Source of the DNA: Astragalus membranaceus
Taxonomy: Eukaryota; Streptophyta; Magnoliopsida; Fabales; Fabaceae
Assembly (NCBI GenBank): GCA_039519185.1
Contig: CM076848.1
Location: forward strand, 53,966,778 to 54,030,777
Reading direction: 5' to 3'
Length of the DNA: 64,000 nt
Each line of letters opens with the position of its first letter. Position 1 is the first letter of the stretch. The notes under the pieces are model-generated. The model had not been told where the DNA came from, ran no database searches, and worked only from the letters and a program-made list of their open reading frames with translations. This document shows positions 32,246 through 43,026 of the stretch, one piece after another. Position numbers and translations under genes: made by a program.

Positions 32246-35200
32246 TTTCTTACCCTTTGTGAAGGAGTGTTGGAATGATTTCAATGTTAAGGGACATAAG
32301 GCTCATGTTGTAAAGGAAAAATTCAAGCTTCTAAAGGAGAAATTGAGGGGATGGAATAGAGAGATGTTTGGTAAGATTGATTTGAATATAGAGTCGTTGG
32401 TTCGGGATCTGAATTCGCTTGACCATGCTTTATGTGAGGGGTGGGATAGCGCTTTGGTTAAGAATCGAAAGGAGGTCTCAATTTCTTTTTGGAATCAAAT
32501 TCAAGCAAAGGAAACTTTTTTGGCGCAAAAGTCTCGTGCCCGTTGGATCAAGGAAGGTGACATGAATTCAAGGTATTTCCATTCCCTTTTAAAATTTAAA
32601 AGGCGCCGTTGTAGTTTGTTGCTTTTGAGGAGTAGTGGGGAGGTGTTAGAGGAGGTGGAGGAAGTGAAGAATACGGTTAAACATCATTTTGAAAACTGTT
32701 TTGTGGAGTCTTGTCAATTTCGTCCCACTCTTGGTGGTCTTACTTTTAGTCAGCTCTCCCGGGTTTATATGGATTTCTTGATTGAACCTTTTACGGAGGA
32801 AGAAATTAGGGAGGAAGTGTGGAGGTGTGATGGCGATAAGAGTCCCGGGCAAGATGGTTTTAACATGAGCTTCATCAAATTGTGTTGGGATTTGTTGAAA
32901 AAGGATGCCGTCGATTTCATTAATGAGTTTCATGATAAGGCTTTTCTCCCTAAGGCCATTTGCGCGACCTTTATTGCATTGATTCCCAAAAATGATAATC
33001 CCGAAGGTTTGGGGGAGTATAGACCGATTTCATTGATAGGGTCTCTTTACAAAATTTTGACAAAAGTGTTGGCAAATAGGCTCAAGAAGGTGCACCCTAG
33101 TGTTATATCGTCTTGTCAATCAGCTTTTTTGGGGGGTAGGAAAATCTTGGAAGGGGTGGTAGTGGTTAATGAGGTTGTTGATTATGCTAAGAGATCGAAG
33201 GATGAATGTTTGTTATTTAAAGTTGATTTCGAGAAGGCGTATGATTCCATCTCGTGGAAATTCTTGTTCTATATGTTAGATCGGATGGGCTTTCCTCAAA
33301 AATGGATCCTTTGGATGAAGTCTTATGTATGTAATACTACTTTTTCGGTGTTGGTTAATGGGAGTCCCACTAATGATTTTAAGGCGTATAGAGGTTTGTG
33401 ACAAGGGGATCCTCTTTCCCCTTTTTTGTTCCTTATTGTGGCGGAAGGCTTGTCGGCTTTAGTAGCTAAAGCGGTGGAGGTTGGCTATTTTGTGGGTTAT
33501 GATATTAATGCTTCTCTTCGGTTTTCTATTATGCAATTTGCAGATGATACGGTGCTAATGGGGAAGCCATCTTCAGATAATTTGTGGGCCATCAAGACAA
33601 TCTTAAGAAGCTTTGAATTGGTTTCAAGTTTGCATGTGAATTTTCATAAGAGCAAGATCATTGGTATTAACACTTCCGAGGAATTTCTTGACTCCGCTTC
33701 TACTTTCCTTCATTGTAAAACGGAGTCCATCCCATTCAAGTTCTTGGGTATTCCGGTTGGGGCTAATCCAAGAAGGGCTACAACGTGGAAGCCGATGCTT
33801 GATATGCTTAGAAAAAGGTTAGCTTCATGGAAGGGGCGCCATCTTTCAATTGGAGGTAGAGTCACTCTTATTAATTTGGTGCTAAATAGTATTCCATTGT
33901 ATTTTTTTTCTTTTTACAAAGCACCGAAGTTGGTTATTAATGTGATGGTCAAAATTCAGAGAGATTTTTTGTGGCAAATCAATGATGGAGATAGGGGCAT
34001 GTATTGGGTGGCTTGGGACAAGGTTTGTAAACTGAAGAATGAAGGAGGCCTCGGTATCAAAATTTTAGAATTATTTAATGTGGCTTTTTTAAGTAAGTGG
34101 AAATGGAGGGCTCTTGTTGATGATATCGCTCATTGGAAAGGTTTATTATTTCATAGATATGGAAGCTTCAAGGATGCTTTTATACAACGGTCGGAGGGTG
34201 CTTTAAGAAGAGGTGTTGTTGGTTCTATTTGGTGGCGTGATTTTTTGTTGCTTGATCTCGCATTTCCACCTTCAGCTACATTCGGCCAGCAGGCTTTTCG
34301 CAGGATGGGGAATGGTGCTTCAGTGGATTTTTGGGATGATGTGTGACTAGGAACTTCTTCTTTTTCTCGGCTTTTTCCTTCTCTTTGGGCGGGGCGTGAC
34401 TCCAGCCGAGTGGTTGTGCGGGACTACGGAGGGTGGCGGGATGGAGTTTGGCGTTGGAATGAGTCTTGGTTGGTTTCTCAATTAAGTATCAATCAAATGG
34501 AGGCTGCAAGTATTCAGCAGATTTTGGCCCTTGTGACTCTTTGCCAAGATATTGAGGATAGTTGGGTGTGGAAGCTTGAGGCCTCAAAAAAAATTTCCGT
34601 CCGTTGTTGTTATAAAGAGTTGCTTCGGGAGGTAATGGGGAGCGATCAAAATGATTTATATAAGCTGTTGGAAAAATTATGGAGATGTGTTGCTCCCTCT
34701 AAGGTTATTGTTTTTGGATGACGATTACTTAGGGACTCTTTGCCAACTCGTGGAAATTTACGACACTGGCTTGTTATCGCATCGGATGCTGATGCTCTTT
34801 GTCCTCTGTGTTGGAACGAAGCTGAATCGCAACTTCACCTTTTTTTGAACAGCACTTTTGCATCGGATATTTGGTCGCGGGTTTCTGCTTGGCTTAGGAT
34901 CGATCACGTGGGGTCCAACAGCTTGATCGATCATTGTCTTTGGTAGGGGAAGTTGTCTAAAGGTAAAAAGGCTAAGCAAACAAAGTACTTAATTTGGTTG
35001 ACAACTTGTTGGAGCATTTGGTTGACTAGGAATGCTCTTATCTTCAAGACCGAGGATCCCAACATTGACTCTATTTTTCTCGCATCAAGCAGTTAACTTG
35101 GAGTTGGTTGGTTTATAGATCTCATTGTAATTTAAATTTTGATATTTCTGCTTGGTGGCTTGATCCACTTCATTACCTAAACAATATGTAACTTTTGTTG

Positions 35201-35258
35201 TTTGGGTTCGAGCACCCCTAGTGCTTTATCAATGAAGTATTGTTTATCTAAAAAAAAA
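32246..35258 (+). pseudogene. LINE ORF2 continued: reverse transcriptase and zf-RVT region, with 3' end
   Basis: After the CACTA element the L1-type ORF2 resumes in frame. RT blocks follow in order: WIKEGDMNSRYFH, GDKSPGQDGFNMSF, YRPISLIGSLYKILTKVLANR, KVDFEKAYDSISW, QGDPLSPFLF and FADDT (33537-33551). Next are KFLGIPVG, the WKWRAL segment and the zf-RVT cysteine region (ALCPLCWNEAESQLHLF). In-frame stops sit at 33399-33401 (just before QGDPLSP), at 34344-34346 and near 34719. The element ends with a short A-run (35251-35258) and then the second copy of the 14-bp duplication. It codes no working protein. Confidence 0.92.
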
Positions 35259-35272
35259 TCTTATCTTCTTTT

Positions 35273-35589
35273 GATTGCACCACAACAACTCTTATTGATA
35301 TTTTAGTAAAATAATGTTGTCAAAAGTTATACCTTTCTTTATTTTAGTTAGGAAATTGTTATTCTACTCAACCACTTCTTCTCATTGCTCTTCAATTTTC
35401 TGCTAAAGTTTACCATGTAGAGGTACTCCAATTGGTTGTGATTGATTTCTAGGTTTCGCTCTAAACCTAAGTGATTGATTTCTAGATGAAACCACACTTA
35501 GAGGTAGCACTTTTCTCAATTTTATAAGAACTCAAAATTATATTACTATGATTATGCCTCACAATGCGTATAGCTGATTCTATCCTTCA
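35273..35589. other. Intergenic stretch between two LINE copies
   Basis: I see no gene or clear element border in this AT-rich sequence. Confidence 0.4.
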
Positions 35590-35682
35590 AGAAGAATTAC
35601 TTCTCTATTACACGGGCTATGTCTCAAATGGATAGGCAAGTTTTTGCTATGAGTCTCTAGAGCCTCTGAAAAAGCATAAACC
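35590..35682 (+). pseudogene. Older LINE remnant, left fragment
   Basis: Translation gives a stretch like QVFAMSL-x-SL-x-KS, with stop codons where Trp is usual, resembling the linker between the zf-RVT and RNase H regions of plant LINE ORF2. It joins 40434 onwards once the copia element is removed. Confidence 0.55.
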
Positions 35683-35962
35683 TGTTGATAATAATTCAAG
35701 TTAGAATTAAGTGAAGTTTTACTGTGTAACATAGGTAAAAATGTTAGTTTTATTCATTGTTAATTTTACCTAGTGTACAAGTCAGCATCCATGTGGACTG
35801 CATTGACTATTCTATGTCCTATGTGTACAATGTATAAGCATACAAGTGTGATTAAATAAAAGGGAGATGATCACCTTGATCACTCAACAATTCTTTCTCT
35901 AATTTTGTTTTCCTTGTAACAAACAACAACTGTTTCCTAACTGAGTGAGAGTGCAATAACTG

Positions 35963-36009
<47 letters not shown>

Positions 36010-36091
36010 AAGCAAGAACAGAGACTTTCTTGTTGTGAGTGTGCATGTTGTGAATGCATGTTGTAAGTTCAATTCACAAATTGTTCTAACA
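35683..36091 (+). repeat. 5' LTR of the copia element (409 bp)
   Basis: Contains a (TG)n run of about 20 units (35968-36008), an AATAAA at about 35855 and a TGTATAAGC stretch that may serve as TATA region. The run is longer than in the 3' LTR. Confidence 0.95.
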
Positions 36092-36095
36092 GATT

Positions 36096-36108
36096 TGGCA
36101 TCCAGAGC
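36096..36108 (+). promoter_or_regulatory. Copia primer-binding site
   Basis: TGGCATCCAGAGC a few bases after the LTR resembles the usual copia site TGGTATCAGAGC, complementary to the initiator Met tRNA, with a base change and one inserted C. Confidence 0.7.
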
Positions 36109-36135
36109 TCGTGATTGTGATCCTGCGGCAACAAC

Positions 36136-37041
36136 ATGGCGAATTCCAACAGTGGCCAACTTCCGGCGAAGCTCCCTGTTCTTGATGCGAAGAACTATAA
36201 TCGATGGATCATTCAGATGAAGGTGGTGTTTCGCTATCAAGACGTCCTCGAAGTGGTTCGAAATGGTGTGGTGGCCACCGCCGGCGATGCGCTTCGTGAT
36301 CAACAGAAGAAAGACAGCAAAGCACTGTTCTTGATTCATCAGTGCGTGGACTCAGAGGCGTTTGAGAAGATCTCTCAATACGAGACTGCAAAGGAAGCAT
36401 GGGACGCGTTGGCTTTGGAGTATTCCGGTGATGCGTTGTTGAAACAGGTAAAGTTGCAAACCCTGCGCAGAGAGTATGAATTACTTCAGATGGGTGAGAA
36501 GGAGACGATTGCAGAGTATTTCAATCGATTGACGTTGTTAACTAATCAAATGCGCACAAATGGAAAGACATTTTCTGATTGGAGGAAGATTGAAAAGGTA
36601 CTTCGAACCCTAATTCCCCAATTCGATTATGTGGTAACTTCAATTGAACAATCCAAGAACCTAGAAACTATGAAAGTTGCTGAGTTACAAGGTATGCTTG
36701 AAGCCAATGAAACTAGAATTAGGGCAATATCTGGTGATAAAGATAAACCTAATGAAAAGTCTGGTGAACAAGTGCTATTAGCCCAATCTCAGAAGGGGAA
36801 AGGAAATTGGGGCAATAATTGGAAGAACAAGAAGGGAAAGGGGAAATGGAACAATAAGGATGGAGAAGGTTCAAGAAAGCAGGGTGAGCAGAAGTCCAAC
36901 GACTATCAAAAGAGGAAAGAAGCATGGAAGAATAAAGGAGAGAAGAAGTTCAGCAAGAAAGAAGTGCAATGCTACAATTGTGACAAATTTGGTCATTTTG
37001 CGGATGAATGTAGATCAAAGAACTCACAAGAAGAAGCATAA
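36136..37041 (+). CDS. Copia gag (301 aa)
   Basis: The ATG follows the primer site and opens MANSNSGQLPAKLPVLDAKN, a usual copia gag start. The body matches the UBN2-type gag (WIIQMKVVF, AKEAWDALALEYSG, ETIAEYFNRLTLLTNQMR, SIEQSKNLETMKVAELQGML). A lysine/asparagine-rich stretch leads to one CCHC zinc knuckle, CYNCDKFGHFADEC (about residues 278-291). The stop TAA at 37039-37041 lies where the gag-pol frame should simply continue, so it is probably a nonsense mutation, not a genuine gag end. The product would be the particle protein. Confidence 0.9.
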   Translation: MANSNSGQLPAKLPVLDAKNYNRWIIQMKVVFRYQDVLEVVRNGVVATAGDALRDQQKKDSKALFLIHQCVDSEAFEKISQYETAKEAWDALALEYSGDALLKQVKLQTLRREYELLQMGEKETIAEYFNRLTLLTNQMRTNGKTFSDWRKIEKVLRTLIPQFDYVVTSIEQSKNLETMKVAELQGMLEANETRIRAISGDKDKPNEKSGEQVLLAQSQKGKGNWGNNWKNKKGKGKWNNKDGEGSRKQGEQKSNDYQKRKEAWKNKGEKKFSKKEVQCYNCDKFGHFADECRSKNSQEEA

Positions 37042-40000
37042 TTGGCAAGAGGTGATTCAGATTCTGATGAGGTGGTAATGATGGCAGAAACTGATGACAG
37101 TAAAGAAGAAATGTGGTACTTGGATACTGGTTGTTCAAGTCATATGAGTGGCAACAGATAATGGTTTATTGACCTAGATGAAACAGTGAAGAAATCAATT
37201 CGTTTTGGTGAAAACAGGGTGGTTAGAGCTGAAGGAATTGGTAGTGTGAGGATCCAAAGAAGTGATGGCAAGGTGTGCACCATCACCAATGTCCTGTTTG
37301 TGCCATCTATGAGGAGCAACTTGATCAGTCTTGGTCAACTACTGGAGAAGGGATATTCTGTCCAGATGGAAGACATGGAGCTGAAACTGTTTGACATTAA
37401 AAGAAAGCTAGTGTTGAGGGCCATTTTGAATAAGCACAGAACATTCAAAATTGGGATGAGTATTGTTCAGAATGATTGTTTGAAGGCTGTGACAAGTGAT
37501 GAAGTGTGGAGGTGGCATGAAAGATATGGCCATCTGAATTTTAGAGATTTGAAGAATCTGAACACACAAGGAATGGTGCATGGTTTGCCTATGGTGAAGC
37601 TGCCAAGTGAGGTGTGTGAGCAATGCTGTGAGTCTAAGCAGGCCAGAAGCTCTTACAATGCTGATTTGAAGATTAAAGCATCAATGAGGCTTGAGGCAAT
37701 TCACTCAGATGTATGTGGGCCATTTGAAGTGAAGGCTTTGGGAGGTAATAGCTATTTTGTTTCATTCATTGATGAATTCACTAGAAAAATGTGGATATAT
37801 CTGTTAAGTAAGAAGAGTGAAGTATTTGATGTGTTTAAGAGATTCAAAGTGATGATAGAAAAGGAAAGTAGCTGCTGTATTAGTAGGCTGAGAACTTATG
37901 GAGGTGGGGAGTATACCTCCGTAGAATTTGAAGAATTTTGTAAGCAAGAGGGAATTAAGCATGAAGTTACTGCACCTTACACTCCAGAACACAATGGCAT
38001 TGCAGAGAGGAAAAAAAGGACAGTTTTAAACATGGTTAGGAGTATGTTAAAGAGTAGACAAATGCCTAATCATTTTTGGGGTGAAGTAGTAACCACAACA
38101 GTCTATATACTGAACAGAAGTCCAACTAAGAAGCTAGAGAAAATAACTCCTGAAGAAGCATGGTCTGGTGAAAGACCAAGTGTTAAACACTTGAGAGTAT
38201 TTGGCTCATTGTGTTATAGGCATGTGCCTGACCAATTAAGAAAGAAATTGGATGATAAGGCTCAAGCAATGGTACTATTGGGATATCAATCAACTGGTGC
38301 ATACAGGTTATATGATCCTAAAAGACAAAATGTGGTGATTAGCAAAGATGTGGTGTTTGAAGAATCAAAGGGCTGGACCTGGAACAACTCTGTGCAGAGT
38401 AATGTTCCTGCCACTGTAATGCTAGAACCTGATGAAGAAGAGACAGAATCAGTGGAAACAAATGCTGGTGGTGAAGTAGAGAGACCTAGGAGGAACAGGC
38501 AGCCTCCACTAAGACTAAATGAATACTTAATGTTTCCTGATAATGTTGTTGGCAGTACTGGTGAGTTACTGCAGGAGGCTCTAATGGCAGAATTTGAGCC
38601 TGTAACAGTAGATTTGCCTAAACAGAAGAAAGTTATAGATGTAAAATGGGTCTTCAAGACCAAGATCAAACCCAATGGTGAAATTGGGAAGTACAAAACA
38701 AGGTTGGTGGTTCCTACAAAGACCAGGACATGACTACAATGATGTATTTGCACCTGTGAAAGAATAGAGACAATAAGATTGATTGTGGCAGTAGCTAGTT
38801 TCAAAAACTGGCCAATGTATCAACTTGATGTAAATGCAGCATTCCTAAATGGCTATCTAGAAGAAGAAGTGTATGTTAGCCAGCCACCTGGTTTTGAAAT
38901 AAGAGGCAAGGAGAACAAGGTGTACAAGCTTAGAAAGGCTCTATATGGGTTGAAACAAGCCTCAAGAGCATGGAACAAGAGAATATATGCATTCATGTCA
39001 CAGCAGCAGTTTGTAAAGTGTACAACTGAACATGGAATTTATGCTAGAGGATCAAGCATAGACAACTGTATAGTTGTATGTCTGTACGTAGATGATATGC
39101 TACTGACAGGGACTGATGAAGGTGAAATGGGAAAGTTTAAGAAAAGCATGATGACTGAATTTGAAATGTCTGATTTGGGTGTGCTCACTTATTTTCTAGG
39201 AATGGAGTTTACTACAACAAAGAGTGGGACACTGCTACATCAAAGTAAATATGCTAGTGATGTGTTAATGAGGTTCAATATGCATGATTGCAATCCAGTG
39301 GCAACCCCAACTGACTGTGCAGTGAAGTTGGTAGCAGATTCAAATGAGAAACTGGTTGATGCTACTCTATATAAGCAGCTGGTTGGTTCCTTAAGGTACT
39401 TGTGTCACACAAGACCTGATATATCCTATGTTGTTGGTCTCATTAGCAGGTTTATGGAGCAACCTAGGACCTCACACCTAGTTGCTGCAAAACGTATACT
39501 GAGATACATAAGGGGAACAATTGATACTGGTGTGTTCTATCCAAATGGAGCTGGAAAATCTGATCAGGAGGTGTATGGATACTCTGATGCAGATTGGTGT
39601 GGTGATAAAGGAGATAGAAAGAGCACAGCTGCCTATGTTTTCATGTATGGAAAAGCTCCAATATCTTGGAGCTCAAAGAAGGAGAGTGTGGTTGCATTAT
39701 CATCTTGTGAAGCTGAATATATAGCTGCTGCTATGTTTGCTTGTCAAGCACAGTGGCTTGATATGCTGCTCTGTGAACTGAGACTGAAAAATGCTGATGC
39801 TATGAAACTGTTAGTGAATCTGCCATAGACTTGGCAAAGCATCCAATTGCTCATGGTAGGAGAAAACATAATGAAACTAAGTTTCACTTTCTAAGAGATC
39901 AGGTGACAAAAGCAAGGCTGAAGTTAGAATACTACAAATCAGAGGAGAATTTGGCAGATATGCTGACCAAGCCATTGAAGATCAGTAGGTTTGAAGAGCT

Positions 40001-40043
40001 GAGAAGAAAGATTGGCTTGAAGAATGTATCAAGCTTGAATTAG
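37042..40043 (+). pseudogene. Copia pol (protease, integrase, RT, RNase H) with stops and frameshifts
   Basis: Protease motif WYLDTGCSSHM lies just before a second nonsense codon (37159-37161). The frame is then open to 38733: integrase zinc region (H..H..CEQCCESKQ), IHSDVCGPF, and the core. The second catalytic Asp, normally in a TD(G/N)GGEY motif, reads RTYGGGEY, i.e. Tyr at 37897-37899. RT starts near 38640 but is shifted at about 38706-38765 (a small deletion). It continues with QLDVNAAFLNGYLEEEVY, YVDD at 39085-39096 and YFLGMEF. RNase H has YSDADWCGD and SSCEAEYIA, with a last shift near 39815. This copy cannot make a working polyprotein. Confidence 0.92.
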
Positions 40044-40049
40044 GAGGTG

Positions 40050-40428
40050 TGTTGATAATAATTCAAGTTAGAATTAAGTGAAGTTTTATTGTGTAACATA
40101 GGTAAAAATGTCAGTTTTACTCATTGTTAATTTTACCTAGTGTACAAGTCAGCATCTATGTGTACTGCATTGACTATTCTATGTCCTATGTGTACAATGT
40201 ATAAGCATACAAGTGTGATTAAATAAAAGGGAGATGATCACCTTGATCACTCAACAATTCTTTCTCTAATTCTATTTTCCTTCTAACAAAGAGCAATTGT
40301 TTCCTAACTGAGTGAGAGTGCAATAACAGAAACTGTGTGTGTGTGCAAGCAAGAACAGAGACTTTCATGTTGTGAGTGCGCATGCTGTGAATGCATGCTG
40401 TAAGTTCAATTCACAAATTGTTCCAACA
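40050..40428 (+). repeat. 3' LTR of the copia element (379 bp)
   Basis: It matches the 5' LTR along its whole length, with a much shorter TG run (about 40335-40346). A short purine tract, GGAGG at 40043-40047, precedes it as polypurine tract. Confidence 0.95.
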
Positions 40429-40433
40429 AAACC

Positions 40434-40853
40434 AAAAGGTATGGGAGAATGGGAATGAGACTCCTGCTTCTATAATTGGTCATGGAAATTTTATGTTTTC
40501 TGAATGGGGTAAAGCTCAGAAAAGACACTTTGGGTTAAACCTCTGTTTAAGGCCGAGAACGTCTATTGATTGAGTTTGGTTTAGTTGATGTTAATTTTGA
40601 ATTGGATTCCAAATTAGTTGTGAATGTGGTGAGGTGGTCAGCTATTGATTCCACTAAGTTTGTCTCTATAATTAGATATTGTAGTGAATCAATTTCTTCT
40701 TTTTCTCAAAACTCACATGTGAGTTTGATTAAGAGACGTGTTAACATGGTTGCTCATAAACAAGCTAAGACGGTCATCAATTCAGCTTATCTCCAATTAT
40801 TTTATGATGTTCTAACATGTCTTGCACCTTATATTTTAAATGAAATGAGTTAA
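40434..40853 (+). pseudogene. Older LINE remnant, RNase H (RVT_3) fragment
   Basis: Translation gives QKVWENGNETPASII and then a frame change to GLVDVNFELDSKLVVNVV and VSLIKRRVNMVAHKQAKT, the pattern of the RNase H-like domain at the end of plant LINE ORF2. It ends with ILNEMS and a stop, as LINE ORF2 often does. It is the right half of the remnant interrupted by the copia element and is not part of the LINE ending at 35258. Confidence 0.75.
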
Positions 40854-41370
40854 GTTTTATCTTGTAAAAAATATATGCAACTAGAATAATAAAAATAAAA
40901 TTAAAATGTCGTTATCAACTTTTTTGATCAAAATGTTTTTTTTGGGTACATAAAATGCTGTTATTAATTTAAAAATAGAATTATATCACATTTCTCTTTA
41001 GGCTTAAAAATGTGTTAGGTTAGCAATATTTTACCTGAAGGTAAAAATGGGTTGGTATAGAGACCAATTTGAAATTCGGAGTGTAACTTACAGTACTAAA
41101 CAATAATTTAGTAATTGTTACTAATTGGGCATAACCGTTATTTTTCTATCAATGAAAAAATTCGGTGACCACACCAATACTAAATTGTGGTTATTATGTA
41201 CTAATCAGTGTTTTCATTTACCCTCTCACTCACCACACAAACACTAAATTGGTTAGTATGTACTAATCATTGAATTGTTGTATAATAGTCAATTGGTCAC
41301 CCAAAAATTTCATTAGTGTCATAAGTCTCGTTACTGGAAATTGGGATCAAACTATAGGGATTTTTTTTTT
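40854..41370. other. Intergenic DNA
   Basis: No gene is seen. Two similar short blocks (TATGTACTAATCA preceded by AAATTG, near 41187 and 41249) form a weak direct repeat. Confidence 0.4.
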
Positions 41371-42587
41371 GTACCCCCATCATCTCCCAGCTACCCCCAC
41401 CGACCCTGCGAAAAGACGCAATTGCCCTTAACAAAATTTAAAAATCCCGAACGTATCCTGATTTCTTTTTTTTTTTTGGAAATCGGATTTAGGTAAATCC
41501 GATTTCCACTAAAAATTTTAAAAAATTTAAATCGGATTTAGGTAAATCCGATTTCCACTAAAAATTTTAAAAAATTTAAATCGGATTTATTTAAGATGGG
41601 TAGATCCGCTTTTAAAAATAACAAATCGGATTTACCTTAAGTGGGGGTAAATCCGATTTGTTATTTTTAAAAGCGGATCTACCCCATCATATAAGGTAAA
41701 TCCGCTTTTAAAAATAACCAAAGCGGATTTACCTTATGTGGGGGTAAATCCGCTTTGTTAACCCAATTAATAAATAAATAAATCAGTTAAAATTTTAAAA
41801 ACAAATTTCGACCATCTTTTGGTTCTGTTTAGTGTGTAGTTCGTTAACACGTGACGATATTGTACGTCGGGAGAATAATTTAGGCTAAAAAATCAGTTTT
41901 CGGGCAACCTACTCAAATTGTAATGAAACCACATTCTTTAAATCCGAAAAATATCAAGGATCAATACTCCTAAAGAAGTGACTTCTTTCAGGACTGGGGA
42001 CCTCAAAATCCCAAATTCCATCGTTTACTATTTTTTATTAATTTTTTAAATTTTTCATAATCTCCAAAAAATCTGAAAAAATTTGCATAACTTTATTTTG
42101 GTTTTATTAGATTTTTAGTGGTGTTTTCATAATTTTTGGATTAGTTTTGGCTGTTTAACGGATTTTTAGTAGTATTTTATAACCTTTTTTAAAAAATTAA
42201 ATATAAAACAATTTTTTTAATAACAAAATCGGATTTACCTTAGGTGGGATAAATCCGATTTCCTTTTTTTAGGGAAATCGGATTTACCTTAGGTGGGATA
42301 AATCCGATTTTCTCTTTTTTTAGGGAAATCGGATTTATGTACCCACTAGGTAAATCCGATTTCCAAAATAACAAAGCGGATTTACCTCTAGCTAAGGTAA
42401 ATCCGCTTTGTTATTTTTGAAATCGGATTTACCTATTGGGCACCCCCATATGAGGTAAATCCGACTTTAAAAATAACAAAGCGGATTTACCTCAAATGGA
42501 GGTAAATCCGAGCGAATTAAAAATTGGGCAGGGGTATTTTCGGGTTTCACTTTTATGTGGGGGTAAATAGGGAGATGATGGGGGTAC
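41371..42587. mobile_element. Palindrome-rich foldback element, copy 2 (about 1.22 kb)
   Basis: Inverted ends GTACCCCCATCATCTCCC and GGGAGATGATGGGGGTAC. Both arms (41470-41760 and 42225-42510) are filled with short palindromes such as AATCGGATTTAGGTAAATCC and AAAGCGGATTTACC/GGTAAATCCGCTTT. The centre (about 41800-42190) matches, inverted, the centre of 24510-25548 (for example ATAATCTCCAAAAAATCTG and the AGTGGTGTTTT region), so these are two copies of one family in opposite orientation. No ORF. Superfamily not determined. Confidence 0.8.
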
Positions 42588-43026
42588 ATAAAGGGTTCTG
42601 GGCCCATTGACCCTTTTTTTATTGGAAATGGAGAGGTTTTGCAGCGCGTTTGATGTGAAACTTCAAAGAAAAAAATGACTTGGAAATTCCGACGTGTTGA
42701 ATGCCTGAAAAAAGGTAACTTGTAATGTCCCTATTTGCTCCATCATGTTAAGCTTTTTCTCGTTAGTTTCTTAATTGGTTCTTCTAATTCTAATTTCTAA
42801 ATGCTCCTTAAAGAACGTAAGCATATTCAATGACTCATTCAAACTCCTAGTCTCTAATTACACGGAAATTGTCCTTTTTTCTAACTACTACTACTTGTAT
42901 AAATTTCTCAAGCTTAAATGCTCTCCCGCATCTATATATCTATATATATAATATAAGTTTCAAAACAAGTAATAATTACAACAACAACAACAATAGTAGT
43001 AATATTTGTGTTTTATTATTCTCTTC
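42588..43026 (+). promoter_or_regulatory. Upstream region of the Nudix gene
   Basis: The foldback element ends 439 bp before the ATG. A TATATATCTATATATATAAT stretch near 42935 could be the TATA region, followed by a leader with AACAACAACAACAA repeats (about 42980). Confidence 0.45.

Larger units (their letters stand above)
35683..40428 (+). mobile_element. Ty1/copia LTR retrotransposon, 4746 bp, both LTRs (TSD AAACC)
   Basis: LTRs at 35683-36091 and 40050-40428 both begin TGTTGATAATAATTC and end TTCTAACA/TTCCAACA. The target duplication AAACC stands at 35678-35682 and 40429-40433. The primer site resembles the copia initiator-Met site. Gag is followed by protease, integrase, RT and RNase H, the copia order. 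By eye the LTRs differ at about 17 of some 375 aligned positions plus a GT-repeat length change. With a rate near 1.3e-8 per site per year this would be roughly 1-2 million years, a rough inference. Several stops and frameshifts disable pol. Confidence 0.96.

Noticed and set aside
35852..36339. Frames with His-Thr or Cys-Val repeats
   Set aside because: They translate the (TG)n/(CA)n run of the copia LTR.
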